64,000 nucleotides of DNA from Tannockella sp964369175 (GTDB lineage Bacteria; Bacillota_I; Bacilli_A; Erysipelotrichales; Coprobacillaceae): contig CAYJEM010000001.1 in assembly GCA_964369175.1 (NCBI GenBank), positions 1 through 64,000 of the forward strand, given 5' to 3'. Numbering within the stretch: position 1 is the first letter of the stretch; the number at the start of each line of letters is the position of its first letter. Below, in pieces: positions 17,254 through 23,983 of this stretch. Below the pieces are notes generated by a model. The model searched no databases. It saw only the letters and a program-made list of their open reading frames with translations, and had not been told where the DNA came from. Both the position numbers and the translations under genes were made by a program.

Positions 17254-17418
17254 ATGAAAGTAAAACTATTTGAAAGAGTACATGAATTAGATTTAGAAGA
17301 AGATATAAATAACTTCTTAGAAAAAGAACATAAGATATTAGAAATCAAATACCAAGTAGCCATGACGTATAGTCAGGAACTAGAATATAGTTTTAGTTGT
17401 ATGATTATTTATGAATGA
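17254..17418 (+). CDS. Small protein resembling sporulation protein Cse60
   Basis: A 54-residue protein with a KVKLFERVHELDLEED start, an acidic helix and a C-terminal FSCMIIY strand. This pattern matches what I recall of the small Cse60 sporulation family; the match is from memory. The ATG at 17254 is used because the alternative 17236 start adds six residues that do not fit the family. Neither has a ribosome binding site. A TACAAT hexamer at 17242-17247 places a possible transcript start almost exactly at this ATG, so a leaderless message is possible. Confidence 0.6.
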   Translation: MKVKLFERVHELDLEEDINNFLEKEHKILEIKYQVAMTYSQELEYSFSCMIIYE

Positions 17419-17458
17419 TATTTCATTAAATTACCATACTATATGTGAGGTGATAATA

Positions 17459-17608
17459 ATGGCAAAAGGTGTATGTTGTGATATTTCAAACTGTGTATAT
17501 CATGAAAATTCTAAGTGTTGTGCAAAAGAAGTAGAAGTTAAATCATGTCAATGTGATTATCCAAACAATTCAAAAGAAACACAGTGTATTACTTTTAAGT
17601 GTAAATAG
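17459..17608 (+). CDS. Cys-rich small protein, DUF1540 type
   Basis: A 49-residue protein with nine cysteines, including CC pairs at residues 6-7 and 20-21. The C-x(4)-C-x-YH-x(4)-CC pattern is that of DUF1540 domains, thought to bind metal. GAGGTG at 17447-17452 fixes the ATG at 17459; a longer in-frame reading to 17411 lacks a ribosome binding site. A strong terminator overlaps the stop codon. Function is unknown. Confidence 0.8.
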   Translation: MAKGVCCDISNCVYHENSKCCAKEVEVKSCQCDYPNNSKETQCITFKCK

Positions 17609-17637
17609 GAACTATTGTTCCTATTTATTTTTTTTTT
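17604..17637 (+). terminator. Intrinsic terminator after the DUF1540 gene
   Basis: A perfect nine-base-pair stem (17604-17612 with 17617-17625), a TATT loop and a long T-run. The 5' arm contains the stop codon. Confidence 0.92.
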
Positions 17638-17666
17638 ATTGTGATATACTATAGTTAGGTGATATT

Positions 17667-18164
17667 ATGAAAAAACTAATTATTATGCTAATCATTGTTA
17701 TAGCACTTACTGGATGTAATAATTCTAATGAACAAGTCGATGATAGTATCGATGTTGTTTACCAAGAATATCAAAGATATATAGAAGCAATTGACACGCA
17801 AACAAGTTTTCAATCAAATAGTGATGACTTTACTGTACGAGTAGTTGTTAACGATACCACTGATGGCGCGTTGCGTTACGATATTATCCTTGATGAACCA
17901 ACAAAAGAATTACATAACATTCAAGCAGTTGTTTTATTAAATGATGGCAAAGAAGAATCATTTACAACAATTGGTATATTAGAAGAAACAACATTCTCCT
18001 TAATTCCAGGAGTAGTTGATAAAACAAACAACATCTATAAAGGGATTAATTTATCGGCAATTTTAAATAATCCAGCTACAGATATAAAAATGTACATTAC
18101 ATATACATATAGTGATAGTAGTGAAGTAATAGAAAGGTATATAGACTTACATGATGAGACTTGA
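17667..18164 (+). CDS. Putative lipoprotein of unknown function
   Basis: A 165-residue protein with an N-terminal signal peptide and the lipobox LTGC, predicting lipidation at Cys17 and attachment to the outer face of the membrane. The mature part looks like a beta-rich extracellular domain; no family was recognised. A TATACT -10-like hexamer lies at 17645-17650. The last codons overlap the start of the downstream pseudouridine synthase gene by 11 bases, so the two are translated from one message. Confidence 0.75.
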   Translation: MKKLIIMLIIVIALTGCNNSNEQVDDSIDVVYQEYQRYIEAIDTQTSFQSNSDDFTVRVVVNDTTDGALRYDIILDEPTKELHNIQAVVLLNDGKEESFTTIGILEETTFSLIPGVVDKTNNIYKGINLSAILNNPATDIKMYITYTYSDSSEVIERYIDLHDET

Positions 18165-18867
18165 TAAGTTACTTAGTCATTGTGGACTAGGAACACGTAA
18201 AGAAGTAAAACAATATATCCGTAAAGGATATGTAACAATTAATGATATTGTTATTAAAAAAGATGACTTTAAAGTTAATGAGGAAACAGACATTATAAAA
18301 TTTGACGATGAGCCAGTAATTTATCGAAAATATGTATATATAATGTTAAATAAACCTGCAGGGTATATAAGTGCAACGAAAGATAACTGTCATCCAACAG
18401 TGCTAGAGCTAGTTGAAGGGTATGACAATTATGAATTATTTCCAGTAGGTAGACTAGACATTGATACAGAGGGTTTTTTATTACTTTCTAATGATGGTGA
18501 TTTTGCTCATAGGTTACTAGCACCAAGTAGGAATCATGATAAAAAATACATAGCTCATATTGATAAACCATATGATGCTAGTGATAGTGAAATATTTTTA
18601 CAAGGAGTAACAATTGACACAGGATATACTTGTAAACCTGCTTTGCTTAAACTAATTGAAAATCAGGATGATGGTGCTATTGTTGAAGTTATTATTCAAG
18701 AAGGAAAGTTCCACCAAGTAAAAAAGATGTTTGAAGCAATTAATAAAAATGTAGTGTATTTAAAGCGTATTCAAATACGTAGTATTGACTTAGATGAAAC
18801 CTTGGAATTAGGTGAATATCGTGAATTAAATGATGATGAAATTGTCGACTTGATGAATGATTTATGA
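18154..18867 (+). CDS. rsuA: RsuA-type rRNA pseudouridine synthase
   Basis: Isomerises a uridine in rRNA to pseudouridine. An N-terminal S4 RNA-binding domain (MRLDKLLSHCGLGTRKEV) is followed by the catalytic domain with the Asp in GRLDIDTEGFLLLSNDG near residue 105. The 237-residue length fits RsuA/RluB. Two ATGs are adjacent (18151 and 18154); the second gives the usual MRLDKLL start. The rsuA name is by family; the target position is not proven. It overlaps the lipoprotein gene and precedes trmB. Confidence 0.88.
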   Translation: MRLDKLLSHCGLGTRKEVKQYIRKGYVTINDIVIKKDDFKVNEETDIIKFDDEPVIYRKYVYIMLNKPAGYISATKDNCHPTVLELVEGYDNYELFPVGRLDIDTEGFLLLSNDGDFAHRLLAPSRNHDKKYIAHIDKPYDASDSEIFLQGVTIDTGYTCKPALLKLIENQDDGAIVEVIIQEGKFHQVKKMFEAINKNVVYLKRIQIRSIDLDETLELGEYRELNDDEIVDLMNDL

Positions 18868-18898
18868 TATTATTTATAGTTGACAAAGGAGAATATAA

Positions 18899-19546
18899 AT
18901 GAGACTTAGAAACAATCCAAAAGCAAGAGAAATATTAGAAGAAAATGCTGATTTTGTAGTAATAAATCCAAAAGAAAACAAAGGGAAATGGAATACTGTA
19001 TTTGGTAATGATAACCCTATATATATAGAAGTAGGGATGGGGAAAGGTGATTTTTTATATGGTCATGCAGCTGCTCATCCAGAGAATAACTATATTGGTA
19101 TTGAAAAGTATCCAAGTGTACAAGCAATTGCTTGTAAGAAGTTTTTAGAAAATGGTGTTTTGCCAAACCTTAAATTAATTTCTATTGATGCTGTTGAGCT
19201 ATTAGAAGTATTTGAAAAAGAAGAAGTTCATGTTCTTTATTTGAATTTTTCAGACCCTTGGCCTAAATCAAGACATGAAAAAAGAAGACTAACTTCAAAT
19301 ACATTTTTGCCAATTTATCAAGAAATTTTACATCAAGATGGACATGTCGAATTTAAGACAGATAACCGTTTATTATTTGAATACTCACTAGTTTCAATGC
19401 AGCAGTATGGTATACATTTTGATAAAGTATTTTTAGATTTACATAATAGCGATGAAGCTATCGATAATATTATGACGGAGTATGAAATGAAGTTTTGTCA
19501 AAAAGGACCAATTTACAAATTTGTAGGGAGATATAATAATGGATAA
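18899..19546 (+). CDS. trmB: tRNA (guanine-N7-)-methyltransferase
   Basis: Makes m7G46 in tRNA using S-adenosylmethionine. The VEVGMGKGDFL SAM-binding loop near residue 42 and the LNFSDPWPKSRHEKRRL catalytic motif near 118 are diagnostic. Length is 215 residues. AAAGGAG precedes the ATG. It overlaps the following thioredoxin-like gene by eight bases, matching the ytmQ-ytpP neighbourhood of Bacillus. Confidence 0.97.
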   Translation: MRLRNNPKAREILEENADFVVINPKENKGKWNTVFGNDNPIYIEVGMGKGDFLYGHAAAHPENNYIGIEKYPSVQAIACKKFLENGVLPNLKLISIDAVELLEVFEKEEVHVLYLNFSDPWPKSRHEKRRLTSNTFLPIYQEILHQDGHVEFKTDNRLLFEYSLVSMQQYGIHFDKVFLDLHNSDEAIDNIMTEYEMKFCQKGPIYKFVGRYNNG

Positions 19547-19859
19547 ATTTATTGAAATTACTTCCTTAGAGCAATTTGATAATGCATCACAGTCCAAGTC
19601 AGTGTTTTTATTTACAGCAGACTGGTGTCCTGATTGTATATACATCAAACCGTTTATTGGAGATATCGTAGAAACAAATAAAGACTTTACTTTTTATGTA
19701 GTAAATCGTGATCAATTTATTGATTTATGTATTGATTTAGAGATTCTTGGGATTCCATCTTTTATTTCTTATGATAAAGGAGAAGAGACCGGAAGATTTG
19801 TCAGTAAACTTAGAAAAACAAAAGAAGAAATCCAATCATTTATTGATTCGGTTAAATAG
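19539..19859 (+). CDS. ytpP: Thioredoxin-like protein (YtpP type)
   Basis: A 106-residue thioredoxin-fold protein with the active-site motif CPDC near residue 31 and the cis-proline loop GIPSF near 71. The unusual acidic residue in CPDC is common in YtpP-like thioredoxins rather than in TrxA (CGPC). It overlaps trmB and is followed by a YtpR-like gene, as in B. subtilis. Likely a cytoplasmic disulfide reductase; partners are unknown. Confidence 0.85.
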   Translation: MDKFIEITSLEQFDNASQSKSVFLFTADWCPDCIYIKPFIGDIVETNKDFTFYVVNRDQFIDLCIDLEILGIPSFISYDKGEETGRFVSKLRKTKEEIQSFIDSVK

Positions 19860-19868
19860 GAGATAGAT

Positions 19869-20465
19869 ATGTTATTTCATGCATTTTATAACGTAGAAGG
19901 TTGTGGAGATGTTTTGCTTACTAGAGTAAAAAAAGGAACTACTTCATACTATAAAACATTTGATGATATTGTAGCTTTGTACAATACTAAAGATGAGATT
20001 ATCGGATATAATTTTTTACAAGCATCAAAATATTTTGAAAAATTAAAAAATGGGATGATTGATTTATCTAAAGAAGATGTTAATATAATCAATGAATTGT
20101 TAATAAAACAAAATCTTGACGAAGTTGAATATCAAGATGTTGATACTTTTGTTGTCGGGAAAGTTATTGAGTTAGAAATGCATCCTGATAGTGATCATTT
20201 ACATATCGCTAAAGTGGATATTAATAAAGAAGTTTTACAAATCGTATGTGGAGCTAGTAATATTGCACTAAATCAACTTGTTGTAGTTGCAACAATTGGA
20301 ACAATTATGCCAAGTGGTTTAGAAATAACGCCATCTTCATTGCGTGGTGTCCCATCTCATGGGATGTTATGTTCTGCTAAAGAATTAAATATACCTGGTG
20401 AATTTCCAAAAGGAATTCTGGTATTAGAAGATACAAAATATGAAATAGGAAAAAGATTTTATTAA
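19869..20465 (+). CDS. ytpR: tRNA-binding-domain protein YtpR
   Basis: A 198-residue protein whose C-terminal half (about 90-195) is a tRNA-binding OB domain like the one at the N-terminus of PheT. Motifs include VGKVIELEMHPDSDHLHIAKVD and CGASNI, and LRGVPSHGMLCSAKEL follows near 160. The N-terminal half is the DUF4479-type YtpR domain. It follows the YtpP-like thioredoxin gene, matching Bacillus ytpP-Q-R order with ytpQ missing. Confidence 0.88.
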   Translation: MLFHAFYNVEGCGDVLLTRVKKGTTSYYKTFDDIVALYNTKDEIIGYNFLQASKYFEKLKNGMIDLSKEDVNIINELLIKQNLDEVEYQDVDTFVVGKVIELEMHPDSDHLHIAKVDINKEVLQIVCGASNIALNQLVVVATIGTIMPSGLEITPSSLRGVPSHGMLCSAKELNIPGEFPKGILVLEDTKYEIGKRFY

Positions 20466-20477
20466 GGGGGAAATTTT

Positions 20478-21125
20478 ATGTTTAAAAATTTATTTTCGAA
20501 AAAAAATCAAGAGAATGATGAATTCTTTGTACCAGTAGATCCAGTTGTTGAAAGAAGAAGACAGGAAAAATTTAGTGCTCCATTAATTTATGATGAAGAA
20601 TTTAATCAGCCGACAATTGATGAAAAACCAAAAGCGACTACAAAAAAAACAGAGGTAGAAAAAGTAGCTGAACCTATTAGTTATCGTATGTCTGAAGTTA
20701 TTTCTCCAATGTTTGGATCTACGAATGCCAAAAAAGAAACAAAATCACATGATAAAAGAACAATATCAAAGGTTAAAAGAAAAACAAACAATCAACTTAT
20801 TCCAGTCATTAGTCCGTTTTATGGTGAACCAGAAGGTGATTTAGAGGAACCAGTTGTTGAAGTAGATACAAATGATGAAATCGCAACGCTTCAAGTTGAA
20901 AAGCCAAAGGAAACAGTTGAGGATAACTTACGCAATATTGCTAAGATTATCGAAGAAGAAAAAGATCAACTACGTATTATTGAAGAGCGAACTGGTGAGT
21001 TTAAGTTAGATTTTAGTAATGTTGATGGAGATCAACCTCAAAAAGTTTCATTGATAGATGAGATTGAAGACGATATGTCTTTAGATGAATTAATGAGTTT
21101 ATACGAAAAGAAATTTACTGACTAA
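20478..21125 (+). CDS. Unknown acidic, probably disordered protein with duplicated SPxxG motif
   Basis: A 215-residue protein, not recognised. The short basic start MFKNLFSKK is followed by low-complexity Lys/Glu/Pro-rich sequence. Two copies of a motif are visible: EVISPMFG (73-80) and PVISPFYG (109-116). An acidic helix with coiled-coil character covers about 148-172, and a Leu-rich acidic end is DELMSLYEKKF. There is no membrane segment. In B. subtilis ytpR is followed by ytpS/sftA, a DNA translocase; this gene occupies that place but has no ATPase domain. A role in division or DNA segregation would be inference. Confidence 0.75.
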   Translation: MFKNLFSKKNQENDEFFVPVDPVVERRRQEKFSAPLIYDEEFNQPTIDEKPKATTKKTEVEKVAEPISYRMSEVISPMFGSTNAKKETKSHDKRTISKVKRKTNNQLIPVISPFYGEPEGDLEEPVVEVDTNDEIATLQVEKPKETVEDNLRNIAKIIEEEKDQLRIIEERTGEFKLDFSNVDGDQPQKVSLIDEIEDDMSLDELMSLYEKKFTD

Positions 21126-21126
21126 T

Positions 21127-21456
21127 ATGATAAAAGGTATCGGAGTAGATATTGTTAAAATAGAGCGAATTTCAATTACAGATAACTTTATTAATAAGGT
21201 TTTATCAAATGATGAAATTAAAATATTTAAAACGTTAAAATCAGTATCTCGTCAAAAAGAATTTCTTGCAGGACGATTTGCTGCTAAAGAGGCATATTTT
21301 AAGGCATTAAAAACTGGAATAGGTCCTATAGCACTAAAAGACATATCGATCCTAAATGGAATTAGTGGTGAACCTGTAATAAATCAATCTAATACTCATA
21401 TTTCGATTTCACATGAAAAAGAATATGCAATTGCATATGTAGTTATTGAAGAGTAG
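21127..21456 (+). CDS. acpS: Holo-[acyl-carrier-protein] synthase
   Basis: Transfers 4'-phosphopantetheine from CoA to apo-ACP. The metal-binding Asp is in GIGVDIVKIERI near residue 8, and the second catalytic motif AGRFAAKEAYFKAL lies near 50. HISISHEKEYA near the C-terminus completes the fold. The 109-residue length is slightly short but within range. The ATG follows the previous stop by one base. A strong terminator overlaps the stop codon. Confidence 0.95.
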   Translation: MIKGIGVDIVKIERISITDNFINKVLSNDEIKIFKTLKSVSRQKEFLAGRFAAKEAYFKALKTGIGPIALKDISILNGISGEPVINQSNTHISISHEKEYAIAYVVIEE

Positions 21457-21480
21457 TTTGCCAAGCAAACTACTCTTTTA
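21451..21480 (+). terminator. Intrinsic terminator after acpS
   Basis: A perfect eleven-base-pair stem (21451-21461 with 21465-21475), a CAA loop and TTTTA. The 5' arm includes the acpS stop codon. It ends the group that runs from the lipoprotein gene. Confidence 0.92.
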
Positions 21481-21493
21481 TTATTGTAAAATC

Positions 21494-21523
21494 ATTCGTC
21501 CCTTATATATACTTATTCGTCCC
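21494..21523 (+). repeat. Direct repeat ATTCGTCCC, two copies 21 bp apart
   Basis: Copies lie at 21494-21502 and 21515-21523. The 21-bp offset is two turns of the helix, so both would face the same side of the DNA. A TATAAT hexamer follows at 21535-21540, putting the downstream copy over a -35 position. This looks like an activator-dependent promoter upstream of the ssbB-like gene. Confidence 0.5.
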
Positions 21524-21606
21524 ATAAACTTGTATATAATAGTTATTTTAAATAAATTATCTTTGCGGCCGTAAAATAAAAGAAAAATCAAAAAAAATAT
21601 TGTATA

Positions 21607-21635
21607 TATATATGACAAGATATTTGTCATATATA
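21607..21635 (+). promoter_or_regulatory. Inverted repeat overlapping the -10 region before ssbB
   Basis: Perfect 12-bp arms (21607-21618 and 21624-21635) flank GATAT; the core is TGACAA-N5-TTGTCA. A TATAAT at 21632-21637 overlaps the right arm, and the AGGAGG of the next gene follows closely. It has the form of a dimeric repressor operator. The regulator is not identified. Confidence 0.5.
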
Positions 21636-21651
21636 ATATAGGAGGAAATTT

Positions 21652-21984
21652 ATGTTAAATGAAGTAGTTTTGGTTGGTAAATTAGTAAAGCAACCAATAT
21701 TAAAAGAGTTATCGGGAGGAACCAAGTTAAGTACAGCAGTATTGGAAATTGAAAAAGCATTTAAAAATGGTGTTGGTGTAGTGGAGTCAGATTATGTAAC
21801 AGTTGTTTTATGGCGTGGTATTGCTGAAGCATTGGTTGACTGTAGTACAGTGGGTTCAATTATTGGGGTCAAGGGGCGTTTACAAACTAGAACATATGAA
21901 ACATCTGAAAGACAAAGAATTACAACAATGGAAGTTGTAGCAGAAAAATTGACATTTTTAGACAAACATTTAAAAGTTGGTTAA
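21652..21984 (+). CDS. ssbB: Single-stranded DNA-binding protein, short SsbB type
   Basis: A 110-residue OB-fold SSB starting MLNEVVLVGKLVKQP, with the WRGIAEAL segment near 58 and GVKGRLQTRTYE near 75. It ends right after the OB fold and lacks the Gly-rich linker and acidic C-terminal tip of the replicative SSB. In B. subtilis the comparable short SsbB serves competence. The comG operon about 5 kb downstream fits a transformation role. The gene stands alone behind a complex upstream region. The symbol is by similarity of type. Confidence 0.8.
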   Translation: MLNEVVLVGKLVKQPILKELSGGTKLSTAVLEIEKAFKNGVGVVESDYVTVVLWRGIAEALVDCSTVGSIIGVKGRLQTRTYETSERQRITTMEVVAEKLTFLDKHLKVG

Positions 21985-22062
21985 ATTGATTAAAAAATCT
22001 ATATTTATGTTTTAATTTAAGTTACTTTTTGTTATAATTTAATCTTGAAAGTGGGTGTAAAT

Positions 22063-23871
22063 ATGAATATAGATCAAAGCAAAATTCGTAATTTTTCTAT
22101 TATTGCCCATATAGATCATGGAAAAAGTACATTAGCAGATAGAATATTAGAATTAACACAAGCGGTAAGTAATCGTGAGATGAAAGCACAATTATTAGAT
22201 AGTATGGAACTCGAAAGAGAGCGTGGAATCACAATTAAATTAAATGCAGTACAGTTAACATATAAAGCAAATGATGGACATGAGTATTTGTTTCATTTGA
22301 TTGACACACCGGGTCATGTTGACTTTACATATGAAGTATCAAGATCTTTAGCAGCTTGCGAAGGTGCTGTTTTAGTTGTTGATGCAGTACAAGGAGTAGA
22401 AGCACAAACTCTAGCAAACGTTTACTTAGCTTTAGACAATGATTTAGAAATTTTACCAGTTATAAATAAAATTGATTTACCTAGTGCTGATGCACCAAGA
22501 ATAATCAATGAAATTGAGGATGTTGTTGGCTTACCAGCTGATCATGCTCCATTAATTTCTGCAAAAACCGGATTAAATATACAAGATGTTTTAGAGAAAA
22601 TAGTTAGCGAGTTTCCAGCACCATCAGGATGTAATGATAATCCAACACAAGCATTAATATTTGACTCTTTATATGATGCATATCGTGGAGTTATTGTATT
22701 TGTGCGAATTAAAGAAGGTACAGTTGGAGTTGGTGACACTATTAAGTTTATGGCAACTGGTGCCACATATGAAGTTACAGAAGTTGGGGTACGTACTCCA
22801 AAAGAAGTAAAAAAAGATAGACTAGTTACAGGTGAGGTAGGATGGATTAGTGCCTCTATTAAATCAATTGCTGATGTTCATGTTGGTGATACTGTTACTA
22901 CTCTTCAAAACGAATCGTCGACGCAGCTACCAGGATACCGTCAGTTAAATCCAATGGTATTTTGTGGTCTTTATCCAATTGATAATGCAAGATACAAGGA
23001 TTTACGTGAAGCTTTAGAACGAATGAAATTAAGTGATTCAGCTTTACTGTTTGAACCAGAAACATCACAGGCATTAGGGTTTGGTTTCCGTTGTGGATTC
23101 CTAGGATTATTACATATGGATGTAATCCAAGAAAGACTAGAAAGAGAGTTTGATTTAGAACTTATTGCTACGGCACCATCCGTTATTTATCATTGTTTTT
23201 TAACTGATAAGACAATGGTCACAATTGATAATCCTTCAATGCTACCTAGTCCTCAAATGATTGATCATATTGAAGAACCTTATGTTAAAGCTTCAATTAT
23301 GACACCTAATGAATATGTTGGTGCAATTATGGAGCTATGTCAAAATAAACGTGGGGAGTATATTGATATTCATTATATTGATGATACTCGTCGTAATGTT
23401 GTTTATGCAATTCCACTATCAGAAATTGTATATGATTTCTTTGATAAATTGAAATCTGGTACGAAAGGATATGCTTCATTTGATTATGAAATTATTGGAT
23501 ATCGTACAAGCAAGCTTCAAAAAATGGATATAATGTTGAATGGTGAAGTTGTAGATGCACTGTCAACAATTGTTCATAAGGACTTTGCTTATGGTAGGGG
23601 AAAAATTATATGTGAAAAATTGAAGGAAATCATTCCTAAGCAGATGTTTGAAGTACCAGTCCAAGCGGCACTTCAAGGAAAAATTATATCTCGTACAACG
23701 ATTAAGGCAATGCGTAAAAATGTACTTGCAAAATGCTATGGAGGGGATATTTCTAGAAAGAAAAAATTACTTGAAAAGCAAAAAGAAGGTAAAAAACGTA
23801 TGAAGGCTGTTGGAAATGTTGAAATTCCACAAGAAGCTTTTATGGCAATATTATCTGTTGATGATGAATAA
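22063..23871 (+). CDS. lepA: Elongation factor 4 (LepA) GTPase
   Basis: Ribosome-associated GTPase acting in translation and 30S biogenesis. The ATG at 22063 gives MNIDQSKIRNFSIIAHIDHGKST, the standard start. G motifs AHIDHGKST, DTPGHVDF and NKIDLP are present, then domain II, domains III and V, and the LepA-specific C-terminal domain with YGGDISRKKKLLEKQKEGKKRM. The 602-residue length is normal. A TATAAT hexamer lies at 22033-22038. A long palindromic hairpin follows the stop. Confidence 0.97.
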   Translation: MNIDQSKIRNFSIIAHIDHGKSTLADRILELTQAVSNREMKAQLLDSMELERERGITIKLNAVQLTYKANDGHEYLFHLIDTPGHVDFTYEVSRSLAACEGAVLVVDAVQGVEAQTLANVYLALDNDLEILPVINKIDLPSADAPRIINEIEDVVGLPADHAPLISAKTGLNIQDVLEKIVSEFPAPSGCNDNPTQALIFDSLYDAYRGVIVFVRIKEGTVGVGDTIKFMATGATYEVTEVGVRTPKEVKKDRLVTGEVGWISASIKSIADVHVGDTVTTLQNESSTQLPGYRQLNPMVFCGLYPIDNARYKDLREALERMKLSDSALLFEPETSQALGFGFRCGFLGLLHMDVIQERLEREFDLELIATAPSVIYHCFLTDKTMVTIDNPSMLPSPQMIDHIEEPYVKASIMTPNEYVGAIMELCQNKRGEYIDIHYIDDTRRNVVYAIPLSEIVYDFFDKLKSGTKGYASFDYEIIGYRTSKLQKMDIMLNGEVVDALSTIVHKDFAYGRGKIICEKLKEIIPKQMFEVPVQAALQGKIISRTTIKAMRKNVLAKCYGGDISRKKKLLEKQKEGKKRMKAVGNVEIPQEAFMAILSVDDE

Positions 23872-23876
23872 GCTTA

Positions 23877-23905
23877 AAGGGGTTAACATGGTGTGTTAAC
23901 CCCTT
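23877..23905 (+). other. 12-bp-stem hairpin between lepA and the PBP gene
   Basis: Perfect arms AAGGGGTTAACA and TGTTAACCCCTT (23877-23888 and 23894-23905) flank TGGTG. There is no T-run after it, so it is a weak candidate terminator. The right arm overlaps TTGACT (23904-23909), a -35-like hexamer, with TATAAT at 23924-23929 only 14 bp further. Terminator, operator and mRNA structure all remain possible. Confidence 0.5.
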
Positions 23906-23983
23906 GACTATGTTAAATTGTCGTATAATATTTACTTAATACAATTTGTATAGTATGATAGTAAAAATAAGGGAGGTATTCAA

